A model generated the notes under the pieces. The model did no database searches, was not told where the DNA came from, and saw only the letters and a program-made list of their open reading frames with translations. Shown piece by piece: positions 42,886-52,409 of a DNA stretch of 64,000 nucleotides (its first letter is position 1; the number at the start of each line of letters is the position of its first letter). A program made the position numbers and the translations under genes. The stretch spans positions 248,001-312,000 of the forward strand of contig CAWAHE010000024.1 of assembly GCA_963781775.1 (NCBI GenBank). The letters run 5' to 3'. This DNA comes from CAVSRC01 sp963781775. GTDB lineage: Bacteria; Pseudomonadota; Alphaproteobacteria; Rhizobiales; Kaistiaceae.

Positions 42886-43712
42886 AGAAATCCTGGCTTT
42901 ATTGGCTGCTGATTTTCTGCTCGGTGGTCGTCCTCGTCTTCGTCTGCCTGTTCCCGTTCTTCTGGATGACATCATCGGCGTTCAAGCCGCTGAGCGAGCT
43001 TTACTCGACGCCGCCGACCTGGGTGCCGAGAGACTTCACCATCGTGAACTTCGTGAACGTCTTCACCCAGTCGAACATTCCGCGCTACTTCCTCAACTCG
43101 ACGATCATCTCGGTCGGTGCGACGGCGATTGCGCTCATCATCGCGGTGTTCGCTTCCTACGGATTTGCCCGCTTCAACTTCAAGGGCAAGGGCGCCGCGC
43201 AAGCCTTCATCCTCGTCGGCCAGCTGCTGCCGGGTGGTGTCATCATCGTGCCGCTGTTCATCACGCTACGCGTGATGCATCTGGTGAACACCTACTGGGG
43301 CCTGATCCTCGTCTACACGATCATCACGCTGCCGCTCAGCGTGTGGATGCTGACCAGCTATTTTCGCGCAATACCCGTCGAGCTCGAGGAAGCGGCCATT
43401 ATCGACGGCGCGTCCCGCATCGGCGTGCTCTTCCGGATCACGCTGCCGCTGTCGCTGCCGGGCATCGTCGCCATCGTCGTCTATGCTTTCGTGGTGACGT
43501 GGAACGAGTTCCTCTTCGCGCTGGTCTTCGCGCAGGACTATCGGGTGAAGACACTGCCGATCGGAATCGCCGAGTTCAGCTCCGAATTCAACACGGACTG
43601 GGGTTCGGTGATGGCGGCATCGCTGGTCATGACGCTGCCGATCGCGATCCTGTTCATGGCCATGCAGAAGATGTTCATCGGCGGGCTCACCGCCGGCGCG
43701 GTGAAGGGCTGA
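42882..43712 (+). CDS. Sugar ABC transporter permease (MalG/UgpE-like)
   Basis: A 276-aa inner-membrane permease: helix 1 at about residues 8-30, SSAFKPLSELYSTPPTWVP loop, five further helices and EAA loop ELEEAAIIDGASRIGVLF. Its ATG overlaps the preceding stop. It partners the GTG-started permease and is followed by a 27-codon open frame and the ATPase gene. Confidence 0.9.
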   Translation: MKKSWLYWLLIFCSVVVLVFVCLFPFFWMTSSAFKPLSELYSTPPTWVPRDFTIVNFVNVFTQSNIPRYFLNSTIISVGATAIALIIAVFASYGFARFNFKGKGAAQAFILVGQLLPGGVIIVPLFITLRVMHLVNTYWGLILVYTIITLPLSVWMLTSYFRAIPVELEEAAIIDGASRIGVLFRITLPLSLPGIVAIVVYAFVVTWNEFLFALVFAQDYRVKTLPIGIAEFSSEFNTDWGSVMAASLVMTLPIAILFMAMQKMFIGGLTAGAVKG

Positions 43713-43714
43713 AC

Positions 43715-43798
43715 ATGCCTGTCCACTTCGCGCCTGACCGGAACGAATGGCTTCGCGCGCGCAATCTCGCCGCGGCCGCGCCAGGGAAAAGGAGCTGA
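43715..43798 (+). CDS. Possible 27-aa leader/coupling peptide
   Basis: A 27-codon frame (MPVHFAPDRNEWLRARNLAA...) with AAGGG six bases before its ATG. Its stop lies inside the AAAAGGAG region that serves the ATPase gene. It has no hydrophobic segment or known domain. It may couple translation of the ATPase to the permease, or be chance. Confidence 0.25.
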   Translation: MPVHFAPDRNEWLRARNLAAAAPGKRS

Positions 43799-43804
43799 GC
43801 CGAA

Positions 43805-44869
<1,065 letters not shown>

Positions 44870-44891
44870 ACTCCCTGTCGGCCTTCGCTGG

Positions 44892-44910
44892 CGGCGAACG
44901 CGCTTCGCCG
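44892..44910. terminator. Hairpin between convergent genes
   Basis: CGGCGAA/TTCGCCG arms with a 5-base loop in the 42-bp gap between the convergent ATPase and livF genes. It has no clear T-run, so it is a weak bidirectional terminator at best. Confidence 0.4.
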
Positions 44911-44911
44911 A

Positions 44912-45610
44912 TCAGACGCCCAGGTAGCGGTGCAGGATCTCGGGCTTCGCGCGCAATTCCGCCTTTGGCATCGTCTCGACGATGTGACCGTTGTTGATGA
45001 TGTACACACGGTGCGCGAGGCTGAGCGCGGCGGAAATATTCTGCTCGACCACCACGATCGTCTGCCCTTCGTCGGCGAGTTTACGGCATGTCGCCAGCAG
45101 ATCGTGCACGATGATCGGAGCGAGTCCCTCGAATGGCTCGTCGAGCAAGAGCAGCTTGGGATCGCGTACCAGCGCGCGGGCTATCGCCAGCATTTGCTGC
45201 TCGCCGCCGGATAGCTTCGTGGCGCCCTGCTTGCGGCGCTCCGCGAGCCGCGGAAACAGCTCGTAAATCCGTTCCAGCGGCCACCGGCTGCCCGCAGTCA
45301 AGCCGGCAAGGATCAAGTTCTCCTCGACGCTCAGGCTGCCGAAGATGCAACGGTCCTCGTGGACGAGCTGCATGCCGGCCTGGGCGATGGCGTGGCTGCG
45401 GCGGCCGGCGATCTGCTGGCCATCGAACACGATCGAGCCGCGGCGGGGTGTGACGACGCCCATCAGGCTCTTCAGCGTCGTGCTCTTGCCGGCGCCGTTG
45501 CGGCCGAGGAGCGCGACGACCTCCCCGCTCTCCACGTGCAGAGAAACGTCGAACAGGATGTGCGAGTCGCCGTAGTAGCTGTGCAGCCCGCTGACCTCGA
45601 GGAGACTCAC
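44912..45610 (-). CDS. livF: HAAT-type ABC transporter ATP-binding protein LivF
   Basis: A 232-aa ATPase: Walker A GRNGAGKST, signature LSGGEQQMLAIA, Walker B LLLLDEPFEGLAP, VVVEQNISAALS and C-terminal HRYLGV, all LivF traits. The start is GTG at 45610, overlapping the stop of the fused LivM-LivG gene (GTGA). It is last in this operon. The transported solute may be a branched-chain amino acid, an amide or another small acid. Confidence 0.9.
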   Translation of the reverse strand: MSLLEVSGLHSYYGDSHILFDVSLHVESGEVVALLGRNGAGKSTTLKSLMGVVTPRRGSIVFDGQQIAGRRSHAIAQAGMQLVHEDRCIFGSLSVEENLILAGLTAGSRWPLERIYELFPRLAERRKQGATKLSGGEQQMLAIARALVRDPKLLLLDEPFEGLAPIIVHDLLATCRKLADEGQTIVVVEQNISAALSLAHRVYIINNGHIVETMPKAELRAKPEILHRYLGV

Positions 45611-47493
45611 CGGCCGAGCTCCTCTTGGACGCCGCCGAGATAAGCCTCCTGCACAGCGGGATCGACCTTGATCTCGTCGGGCGTTCCCTCGGTCAGCACG
45701 CGGCCTTCCTGAAGGACGGTGATGCGTTCGACCACCTCAAAGAGGGAATCCATGTCGTGATCGATGACGATCATGGTGCGGCCGCGGGCGATGGACTTCA
45801 GCAGCTTGACGGTGTCGGCGCGCTCGCTTGGGCTCATGCCGGCGAGCGGCTCGTCGAGCAGCAGCAGGCTGGGCGAAGTGCCGAGCGCGAGGCCGATCTC
45901 CAGCCGTCGCTTCTCGCCGTACGCGAGTGCCGAAACCGGAACGTCGGCCCGGTCGGTAAGCTGGATCAGTTCCAGCGTCTGACGCACCTGGTCGGCAAGG
46001 CCCGGCACCTTTGATGGATCGCGGAAGAGATCAAGGCGGAACTTGCCGCGGAGCACCGCGAGGACGGCGATGGTCAGGTTCTCGCGGACCGTGAGCCGCG
46101 TGAAGAGCTGGTTGACCTGGTAGCTCTTGGTGAGGCCGAGCTGGCAGACGTCGCTGACGTTCATGCCAGTGATGTCACGGCCTTCGAAAAAGATTTGGCC
46201 AGACGTCGGATGGACCTCGCAGGTGAGCATTTTGAAGAACGTGCTTTTGCCGGCGCCGTTCGGACCAATGATGCCGCGAATCTCGCCGCGTTGGACGCTG
46301 AAGTTAATGTCGCTGTTGGCCGCGAGGCCGCCATAGTAACGCGTCACCGCGCGCGTTTCGAGCATCGGGCCGGTATGGTTTCCAACGCGTCGGCGGGTCG
46401 GCATCGGCGCGACCATGCCGGACGGAGGCTCGTCGGCGCCCGCCGCCGAAAGGCTCGACGGCCGCGCGGCCGGCTCACCCTCGGACTCCTGGTCGCCGCC
46501 CTTGGACCGACGGAACAGGAGCGCGAAGAGATCGACCCCTCCCCCGATGAGCCCGCGACGCAGGAACACCACGAGAAGCACGAAGACGATTCCGAGGACC
46601 AGCTTCCAGGCGGCACCGAGATTGAGCGTCGTCTGGAGGAAGTCGCTCAGGAAAAGCCAAATGGTCGCGCCGACAAGTGGCCCGAAGAGCGTGCCGGTGC
46701 CGCCGATCGCAGTCTGCATGACGAGCTGGCCGGAGGTAGCAAACGTGAATGCATCGGGCGGCATGAAGCCTTGCATCAAGCCGAGCAAGCCGCCGGCGAA
46801 GCCGCCATACGCGGCGGCGATGACGAAGGCTGTCAGCTTATAGCTGTGGATGTTGTGCCCTAGCGCCGCGGCGCGCAGCGGGTTCTCCCGGATGGCGCTG
46901 AAGATGATGCCAATCGGCGAACGAACGATACGCAGCGCGATCACCATGCCAATGAAATACCAGAAGGCGATATAGCCGTAGATGCCCCACTCACTCTCGA
47001 AATGCAGCGTGGTGAAACCGATATCGACGGACGGCTTCGGCACGCCGGGGATGCCGTTCTCGCCGCCGGTGAAAGCGGCAAGCGGGTTGAACTCGACGAA
47101 ATAGAAGACCTCGGAAATCGCCACCGTGATCATGGCGAAGTAGATGCCGGTGCGGCGGAGCGCGATCAGGCCGACGAGGTAGCCCACAACCGCGGCGCCG
47201 ATCATGCCGATGACGAGGGCGGCCGTGATATAGGGGAAGCCGGCGACGGCGAGCAAATACGCAGCGATCATGCCGCCGGTGCCATAGAGCGCCGACTGGC
47301 CGAAGGAAAGTAACCCGGTGAAGCCGAAGAGAATGTCGAAGCCGATGCCGAAAAGGCCCCAGATCAGGATGCGGTCCATCGTGGTCGGCGCAAAGCCGAG
47401 GTAGGGCAGCACGAACGGAGCGGCGACCAGTTCCGCCGCTGTCATCGCTTCGATAAGCAGCGGATGCTTGGTGCGGAGCAGGCGCCGGTTCAT
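45607..47493 (-). CDS. Fused LivM permease - LivG ATPase
   Basis: A 628-aa fusion. Residues 1 to about 335 form a LivM-type permease (FDILFGFTGLLSFGQSALYG, AIRENPLRAAALGHNIHSYKL). About 336-385 are a polar linker rich in Ser/Pro/Glu/Arg. About 386-628 form a LivG ATPase with Walker A GPNGAGKST, SALAYGEKRRLEIGLAL, Walker B LLLLDEPLAGMSPSE and VIDHDMDSLFEV. Fusing the two fixes a 1:1 ratio of channel and ATPase. An internal start at MLETRAVTRYYG could also give free LivG. It overlaps livH upstream and livF downstream. Confidence 0.92.
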   Translation of the reverse strand: MNRRLLRTKHPLLIEAMTAAELVAAPFVLPYLGFAPTTMDRILIWGLFGIGFDILFGFTGLLSFGQSALYGTGGMIAAYLLAVAGFPYITAALVIGMIGAAVVGYLVGLIALRRTGIYFAMITVAISEVFYFVEFNPLAAFTGGENGIPGVPKPSVDIGFTTLHFESEWGIYGYIAFWYFIGMVIALRIVRSPIGIIFSAIRENPLRAAALGHNIHSYKLTAFVIAAAYGGFAGGLLGLMQGFMPPDAFTFATSGQLVMQTAIGGTGTLFGPLVGATIWLFLSDFLQTTLNLGAAWKLVLGIVFVLLVVFLRRGLIGGGVDLFALLFRRSKGGDQESEGEPAARPSSLSAAGADEPPSGMVAPMPTRRRVGNHTGPMLETRAVTRYYGGLAANSDINFSVQRGEIRGIIGPNGAGKSTFFKMLTCEVHPTSGQIFFEGRDITGMNVSDVCQLGLTKSYQVNQLFTRLTVRENLTIAVLAVLRGKFRLDLFRDPSKVPGLADQVRQTLELIQLTDRADVPVSALAYGEKRRLEIGLALGTSPSLLLLDEPLAGMSPSERADTVKLLKSIARGRTMIVIDHDMDSLFEVVERITVLQEGRVLTEGTPDEIKVDPAVQEAYLGGVQEELGR

Positions 47494-48365
47494 TCGCGCC
47501 CTGCCGTGCCGAGCAAGCCGTGTGGACGCAACACAAGGACAAGCGTCATCGCCACGAACAGCATGACGTAAGCGTAGCCGGGATTGAACATCGAGGTGAT
47601 GCTGATCAGCTCGCCCGCGATGAGGCCACCGATGACGGCGCCAGGGAACGAACCGACGCCGCCGATAACGACCACGACGAAAGCCTGGACGAGGATTGCC
47701 TCACCGACGTCCGGCGCGATCGAGACGACGGGCGTATTGACGATGCCGGCGAAGCCCGCCGCCATTGCGCCGATGCCGAAGACCAGCGCGAAAACCTTGT
47801 CGACGTCGATGCCCAACGCGTCGACCATCACCGAATCCTCGATGCCGGCGCGCACAATCAGGCCGATGCGCGTGCGGTAGAGGACGATATAGAGAACGAT
47901 CAGCGCCACCGCGACTATGCCGAGAAGGGCCAGGCGGTAGGTCGGATACAGCATGAAGCCGAGATTCGTGATGCCGACGAACGGCCACGGCGCCGGCACG
48001 GATTTGGACAGGCTGCCGAAGACGAAGCGCACCGTTTCGACGAAGACGATGCCGAGGCCGAAGGTGACCAGAAGCTGGTCTTCATGCGGGCGGTTGTAGA
48101 AATGGCGGATGATGAGCCGCTCGGTCACCACCCCGACGACCATGCCGAACAGCGAGCCCGCGATCACCGCGACGATGAACGAGCCGGTCAACGTGTACGC
48201 GTACCACCCGGCATAGCCGCCCAGCATGAACATGGCGCCGTGGGCGAGATTCAGCACGCCGAGGGTGCCGTAGATGATCGTCAGGCCGGAGGAGATCAGC
48301 GCGAGCAGCGCGCCGAGCACCAGCCCGTTGAAGCATTGCGAGATGAAATTGGCCCAGTTGAGCAC
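47490..48365 (-). CDS. livH: HAAT-type ABC permease LivH
   Basis: A 291-aa inner-membrane permease beginning VLNWANFISQCFNGLVLGALLALISSGLTIIYG and showing the LivH hallmark VLNLAHGAMFMLGGY and the cytoplasmic GIEDSVMVDALGIDVDKVF loop. I choose GTG 48365, which begins exactly at the conserved N-terminus. An in-frame ATG at 48437 adds a basic, non-conserved stretch; neither has a strong ribosome site. It follows the binding-protein gene across an intrinsic terminator and overlaps livM-livG (ATGA). Confidence 0.88.
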   Translation of the reverse strand: MLNWANFISQCFNGLVLGALLALISSGLTIIYGTLGVLNLAHGAMFMLGGYAGWYAYTLTGSFIVAVIAGSLFGMVVGVVTERLIIRHFYNRPHEDQLLVTFGLGIVFVETVRFVFGSLSKSVPAPWPFVGITNLGFMLYPTYRLALLGIVAVALIVLYIVLYRTRIGLIVRAGIEDSVMVDALGIDVDKVFALVFGIGAMAAGFAGIVNTPVVSIAPDVGEAILVQAFVVVVIGGVGSFPGAVIGGLIAGELISITSMFNPGYAYVMLFVAMTLVLVLRPHGLLGTAGRE

Positions 48366-48480
48366 TGTGTCGTCCGCGCTTGGCTCAGCGCGCCCTCCCC
48401 TCGACCAGCCCCGCCCGTATCCGGGCCGGGAGCTCATGCTCGGTCAGGAGGCGCAGAGTCCGATGGTTCGGTCAAGCCTG

Positions 48481-48530
48481 AGAAAAAGGACGGCGCCCTC
48501 TCCGCCCGGATGGGAGCGGAGAGGGCGCCG
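48481..48530 (-). terminator. Intrinsic terminator between livK and livH
   Basis: Perfect 15-bp inverted repeat (CGGCGCCCTCTCCGC at 48491-48505, complement at 48516-48530) with a 10-base loop, then TCCTTTTTCT on the minus strand. It starts six bases after the binding-protein stop. Read-through must supply livH and the rest. Confidence 0.82.
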
Positions 48531-48535
48531 GAACG

Positions 48536-49915
48536 TCAGGTGTAGTCGCCGAGCTGGCAGCCGAAGGCGTCGGGCTTCTGCATCAGCGGCTCGCCGGGCA
48601 CCACTTCCAGGACTTCCCAGAAATCCTGGTCGTTCTTCATGTCGCCCGGCTTCTTGCCGCGGACGATGATGACCGGGCGGACGAGCTGGTGATCGGCGGC
48701 ACGGAAGTGCACGTCGCCAACCATGGACGGGAAGGTCTCGCCCTTCTCGTACTGCTTGATGACGTCCGGCGGATAGAAAGTGCCGGCTTCCGAGACCATG
48801 CGTGCCCAGATGGCGAATTGCATGTAGGCGTTCTCGGCGCCCCATTCCGGGTAGTAGCCATACTTGTCGTTGAACGCCGTGACGAACATCTTGGCGAGCG
48901 GGAACTGGTCCTGCAGCGTCCACCAGAAGTCGGTTGCCGCGAGAACGCCCTGGGTCAGTTCAGCGCCAGCTTCCTTGGCGAGGAAGGGTATCTGATAGGG
49001 AATGACCAGGGTCATCGGTTCCGGGATGAGGCCGAACTGCTTGGCCTGCTGGGTCGAGAGGACCGCGTCCCGGCCCCAGTTCACGTTGATGATGAACTCG
49101 GCGCCGGAATTGGCGATATTGGTCAGGTACTGACTGAAGTCCTGGGTGCCCAGCGGGGAGACCTGGTCGGTCACCTGCGTCCAGCCGGCGTTCTGGGTCA
49201 AATACTCATTCACCGACTTGGTCACGGTGTGACCGTAGGTGTAGTCCGGCGTCATGAACGCCGCCTTGCGGTTCTTGCCGTAGTTCTTCACGAGCTGCGG
49301 ACCGATCGCGTTGGCGCAGGTCTCGCCGTACACGCACTGGCGGAAGCTGTAGCGCGCGCAGTCTTTGCCCGTGGTATCGTTCGAGCCCGAGATGGCGACG
49401 AGATAGAGGATGTGCTCGCGCTGGGCGAATTTGTTCAGCGCGACGGCAACCGCCGACGAAGTCGAGCCGGTCATCGCGACGATCTGGTTGTCGGCAATGA
49501 ACTTCTGCTGCAATTGCACCGCATTGTCGGGCTTGGCACCCGAGTCGGCGGAAACCAGCTTCACTTCCTTGTCCAGAACGCCTTTCGTGACCTTGGGTGC
49601 GATCTGCTTGATAAGGTCGTGGCCCTGGTTGATGTGCTCGACCGCGAGCTCCATGCCCTTCAGTTCGTCTTCGCCCTGGGCGGCATACGCGCCGGTGCGC
49701 GGGACGGACGCCCCGATCGTGACACTGGAGCCGGACGAGCCTGCCGGCCACGTTCCGAGCGCGGGCATGTCGTCCGCCAAGGCCCCCGTCACAAGATGAA
49801 ATGGCATAACGCCGCCTACGCCGAGCGCGCCAATGCCGGCCGACGCGGCCAGTGATCCTTTCAGAATCGCGCGGCGCGAATGCAGCCCCGTGAGCTGCGA
49901 TTTGCGGTCTGTCAT
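48536..49915 (-). CDS. HAAT-type ABC substrate-binding protein (Tat signal)
   Basis: A 459-aa periplasmic binding protein of the LivK/AmiC group. The N-terminus has the twin-arginine motif SRRAILKG followed by a hydrophobic stretch, so export is probably by Tat in folded form. The mature region has VTIGASVPRTGAYAAQGEDELKGMELAVEHIN, ADNQIVAMTGSTSSAVAVALNKFA and FMTPDYTYGHTVTKSVNEYL. The ligand is unknown; relatives bind branched-chain amino acids, amides or urea analogues. First gene of the operon, divergent from the ScfR-like regulator and immediately followed by an intrinsic terminator. Confidence 0.88.
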   Translation of the reverse strand: MTDRKSQLTGLHSRRAILKGSLAASAGIGALGVGGVMPFHLVTGALADDMPALGTWPAGSSGSSVTIGASVPRTGAYAAQGEDELKGMELAVEHINQGHDLIKQIAPKVTKGVLDKEVKLVSADSGAKPDNAVQLQQKFIADNQIVAMTGSTSSAVAVALNKFAQREHILYLVAISGSNDTTGKDCARYSFRQCVYGETCANAIGPQLVKNYGKNRKAAFMTPDYTYGHTVTKSVNEYLTQNAGWTQVTDQVSPLGTQDFSQYLTNIANSGAEFIINVNWGRDAVLSTQQAKQFGLIPEPMTLVIPYQIPFLAKEAGAELTQGVLAATDFWWTLQDQFPLAKMFVTAFNDKYGYYPEWGAENAYMQFAIWARMVSEAGTFYPPDVIKQYEKGETFPSMVGDVHFRAADHQLVRPVIIVRGKKPGDMKNDQDFWEVLEVVPGEPLMQKPDAFGCQLGDYT

Positions 49916-50076
49916 ATGTTCCTCCGGTCGTTGCGTTTCCTGGGGGCCAGGGTGTGCCCTATTGAATTTTCTTCTATTCCCCGAGATGCCACCGTAGCAG
50001 CGGCTGTCAATTGATCAATAACAGTCTGTTTTTAAAGGAGTTATTTGTAAATTAGTTGCGTTGCTATGCGTAAGCT

Positions 50077-50091
50077 TGTAAAGTCCTTACA
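50077..50091. promoter_or_regulatory. Inverted repeat before the ScfR-like gene
   Basis: TGTAA-AGTCC-TTACA, 15 bases before the regulator's start. Another TTTGTAAAT word lies at 50044-50053. This is the AT-richest stretch near the gene and a candidate autoregulatory site. The divergent binding-protein promoter must lie in the same 190 bp. Confidence 0.4.
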
Positions 50092-50105
50092 GGGAGGACG
50101 ATGCC

Positions 50106-51677
50106 GTGGCGCGTGCGCCGGTAGGACAGCGGATTCGCAAGCGGCGGCAGGAGCTTGGCCAGTCGCAATCGGCACTGGCGGCGCGCGTCGGCATTTCGGC
50201 GAGCTATCTCAACCTCATCGAGCACAACAGGCGACCGATCGGCGGCGCCCTCCTCCATCGCCTCGCGGAGGCGGTATCCCTCGACAGCCGCTCGCTTTCG
50301 GGAACCGAGGAAGCGCGCGTGATCGCCGAGCTTGGCGAGGTCGCGTCGGAGGCGTCGGCGCTCGGCGTCGACCTGTCCCCGGGGGACGCGGCCGAGATGG
50401 TCGCCAACAGCCCGCGCGCGGCGCGGGCGATCCTGGCGCTCTATCGCGCCTATCGCGAGGCCCGCCTTCGTTCGGACCTTCTTGGCGAGCGTCTCGGCGA
50501 GGAATCGTTCGTCGCCGAGGCAAGCCATCAGATCCTCTCCCTCATCACGACCATCCGGTCCTATGCGGAGATTCTGGAAGACTACGGCGACATCTCGGTG
50601 GCGGAGCGCGGGCGCTTCATCGCGACGCTGGTCGAGGAGTCCGAGACGTTGGCGTCCCGCGCCAGCGACATGTTCGACTTCATGAGCGGACGCGGGGCGC
50701 GGCGACCGCGGCCAGCGCCGCGCGAGGAGATCGAAGACTTCATCTCAGACCGAGCCAATTATTTCCCGAGTCTGGAAGATGCCGCCGAGGAGTCGTTGGC
50801 CGCGCTGCCGGACGGGCAAACCGCAATCGAATCCCTCGGCGAATATCTGCGCCTGCGTTTTGGCATCGGCGTCAAAAGGGTACCGGCATCGGATGTGGCA
50901 CCGGAAGGCGAGCGCCTGGACGGCAAGCTGCTTCTGCTGTCCGACAGCCTGTCGCGGTCCAGCGTCCGCTTCCGCCTTGCCCGCCTGGTCGGAACTCTGG
51001 CCCATCGCAAGGTGCTCGATCGCTTGATCGACAACGCGGCGCTTACCGCCGGCGAGGCGTCGGCGCGGCTCGGCAAGGCACTCGCCAGCTACTTCGCTGG
51101 CGCGCTGATCATGCCGTACATGCCGTTTCGGACCGCGGCCGACGAAATGCACTTCGATATCGTCCGGATCGGCCACCGTTTCGACGCGAGTTTCGAGCAG
51201 GTCTGCCATCGCCTGACGACGCTGCGGCGACCGGGAGCAGAAAGCGTTCCCCTGCACTTCCTGCGCACGGACATCGCCGGCAACATCTCCAAGCGTTTCT
51301 CGGCGTCGGGGCTCCGCCTGCCGCGTTATGGCGGCGCATGTCCGCGCTGGATCATTCACCACGCCTTTGCCTCGCCGGGGCGCATCGTCAGCCAGGCCGG
51401 ACGCCTTCCCGATGGCGAAACCTTCTTCTCCATCGCGCGCGCCGACGTGCACGACGCCGCGGGGGGCTCGGTCGCCGGGCACCACGCGGTGATGATTGGC
51501 TGCGCCATCGAGCACGCGCACCGCTTCGTCTATGCCGACGGCGTCGACCTGGCCGCCCCGCGCACCGTTGTCCCCATCGGCATAACCTGCCGCCAGTGCC
51601 CGCGCGAAACGTGCGGATTCCGGGCATTCGACCGCGCGCCCCTGCCCGGCGAGGCGTTGCCGACGGCGGTGACATGA
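50106..51677 (+). CDS. XRE/ScfR-like regulator with a HisKA-like segment
   Basis: A 523-aa cytoplasmic regulator. Residues ~8-62 form an XRE helix-turn-helix (LGQSQSALAARVGISASYLNLIE). Residues ~131-193 read like a histidine-kinase dimerisation domain, with a phosphoacceptor-like His141 in EASHQILSLITTIRSYAEIL, but no ATPase domain follows. The middle region corresponds to the IrrE/M78-like part of ScfR proteins but lacks HExxH. The C-terminal part resembles DUF2083, ending in the family Cys motif CRQCPRETC. The start is GTG at 50106, nine bases after GGGAGG. It is divergent from a HAAT-transporter operon and upstream of a receiver protein and a CrbS-like kinase. ScfR/RamB relatives control short-chain acyl-CoA metabolism; the effector here is unknown. 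Confidence 0.82.
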   Translation: MARAPVGQRIRKRRQELGQSQSALAARVGISASYLNLIEHNRRPIGGALLHRLAEAVSLDSRSLSGTEEARVIAELGEVASEASALGVDLSPGDAAEMVANSPRAARAILALYRAYREARLRSDLLGERLGEESFVAEASHQILSLITTIRSYAEILEDYGDISVAERGRFIATLVEESETLASRASDMFDFMSGRGARRPRPAPREEIEDFISDRANYFPSLEDAAEESLAALPDGQTAIESLGEYLRLRFGIGVKRVPASDVAPEGERLDGKLLLLSDSLSRSSVRFRLARLVGTLAHRKVLDRLIDNAALTAGEASARLGKALASYFAGALIMPYMPFRTAADEMHFDIVRIGHRFDASFEQVCHRLTTLRRPGAESVPLHFLRTDIAGNISKRFSASGLRLPRYGGACPRWIIHHAFASPGRIVSQAGRLPDGETFFSIARADVHDAAGGSVAGHHAVMIGCAIEHAHRFVYADGVDLAAPRTVVPIGITCRQCPRETCGFRAFDRAPLPGEALPTAVT

Positions 51678-51735
51678 TCGCCCGAGGTCTATATCATTTC
51701 CGCAACAGCCGGCAGCAACAGGCTGGTCGCAAGGG

Positions 51736-52143
51736 ATGAATCGACCCGAGGGAGGGGTGTTGGCCCAGTCGGTTCTCGTCGCCGAGGATGAACGCAACCT
51801 CGTTGAAGCGCTGTCCTTCCTGATGCGGCGGGCGGGCTATGAGGTCAGCGTTGCCCGCGACGGACCAACGACGGTGGAGATGGCGCGTACCATCCAGCCC
51901 GATCTGGTCCTCCTCGATGTCATGCTGCCGGGCTTCGATGGCTTCGAGGTCGTGTCGGCCATACGGCGCAACGCGGCCGGACGGGTGCCGCGGATCGTCA
52001 TGCTCACCGCCAGGAGCCATGAGAAGGATCGTCGCCGGGCGCTCGCCCTCGGTGTCGACGACTACGTGACCAAGCCATTCTCCAATCGCGACGTCGTGGA
52101 GCGCGTGCGCGCGCTGCTGTCGGTGGAGCGTCCGCTGCCATGA
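51736..52143 (+). CDS. Stand-alone response regulator receiver protein
   Basis: A CheY-like protein of up to 135 aa with a receiver domain only: acidic pocket AEDERN, phospho-Asp in PDLVLLDVMLPGFDG, Thr in MLTARS and Lys in YVTKPFS. No DNA-binding output domain is present. The ATG at 51736 touches its AAGGG, while a TTG/GTG at 51757-51760 follows GAGGGAGG and would begin at the conserved QSVLVAEDE, so the real start may be there. Its stop overlaps the next start (ATGA). It is the likely partner of the kinase two genes on. Confidence 0.88.
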   Translation: MNRPEGGVLAQSVLVAEDERNLVEALSFLMRRAGYEVSVARDGPTTVEMARTIQPDLVLLDVMLPGFDGFEVVSAIRRNAAGRVPRIVMLTARSHEKDRRRALALGVDDYVTKPFSNRDVVERVRALLSVERPLP

Positions 52144-52406
52144 ACCGCGATCCGGCCCTGGTGCGCGCCGAGGGACGCATCAGCGACCGCGCCGTGGTGC
52201 TGACGGTCGTGACTTTCTTCCTGCTGACGCCGCCGATCCTCAACATCTTCAACTTGCCGGCGCTGATCTTCGGGATTCCGCTGCTCCACGTTTATTGCTT
52301 CGCCGTGTGGCTGGCGGCCGTCGCCTGCGGCGGCTGGCTTGCCACGCGCATGGCCGCCCAGGACGGCGAACCCGGCGCCGACGGCGAACCGCCCGAGCGG
52401 AGTTGA
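52140..52406 (+). CDS. Small two-TM membrane protein
   Basis: An 88-aa protein with two hydrophobic segments (about residues 18-34 and 42-66) joined by NIFNLPALIFGIP and an acidic tail. Small two-TM partners encoded directly before SLC5 (sodium:solute symporter) proteins are common in bacteria, and this one lies four bases before an SLC5-kinase. I infer a membrane partner of that sensor. The family was not identified with certainty. Confidence 0.75.
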   Translation: MNRDPALVRAEGRISDRAVVLTVVTFFLLTPPILNIFNLPALIFGIPLLHVYCFAVWLAAVACGGWLATRMAAQDGEPGADGEPPERS

Positions 52407-52409
52407 GGC

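Noticed and set aside
40951..42975. A 674-codon minus-strand open frame over the second transporter
   Set aside because: It crosses the boundary of two well-supported plus-strand genes and consists of Arg/Asp/His-rich shadow sequence.
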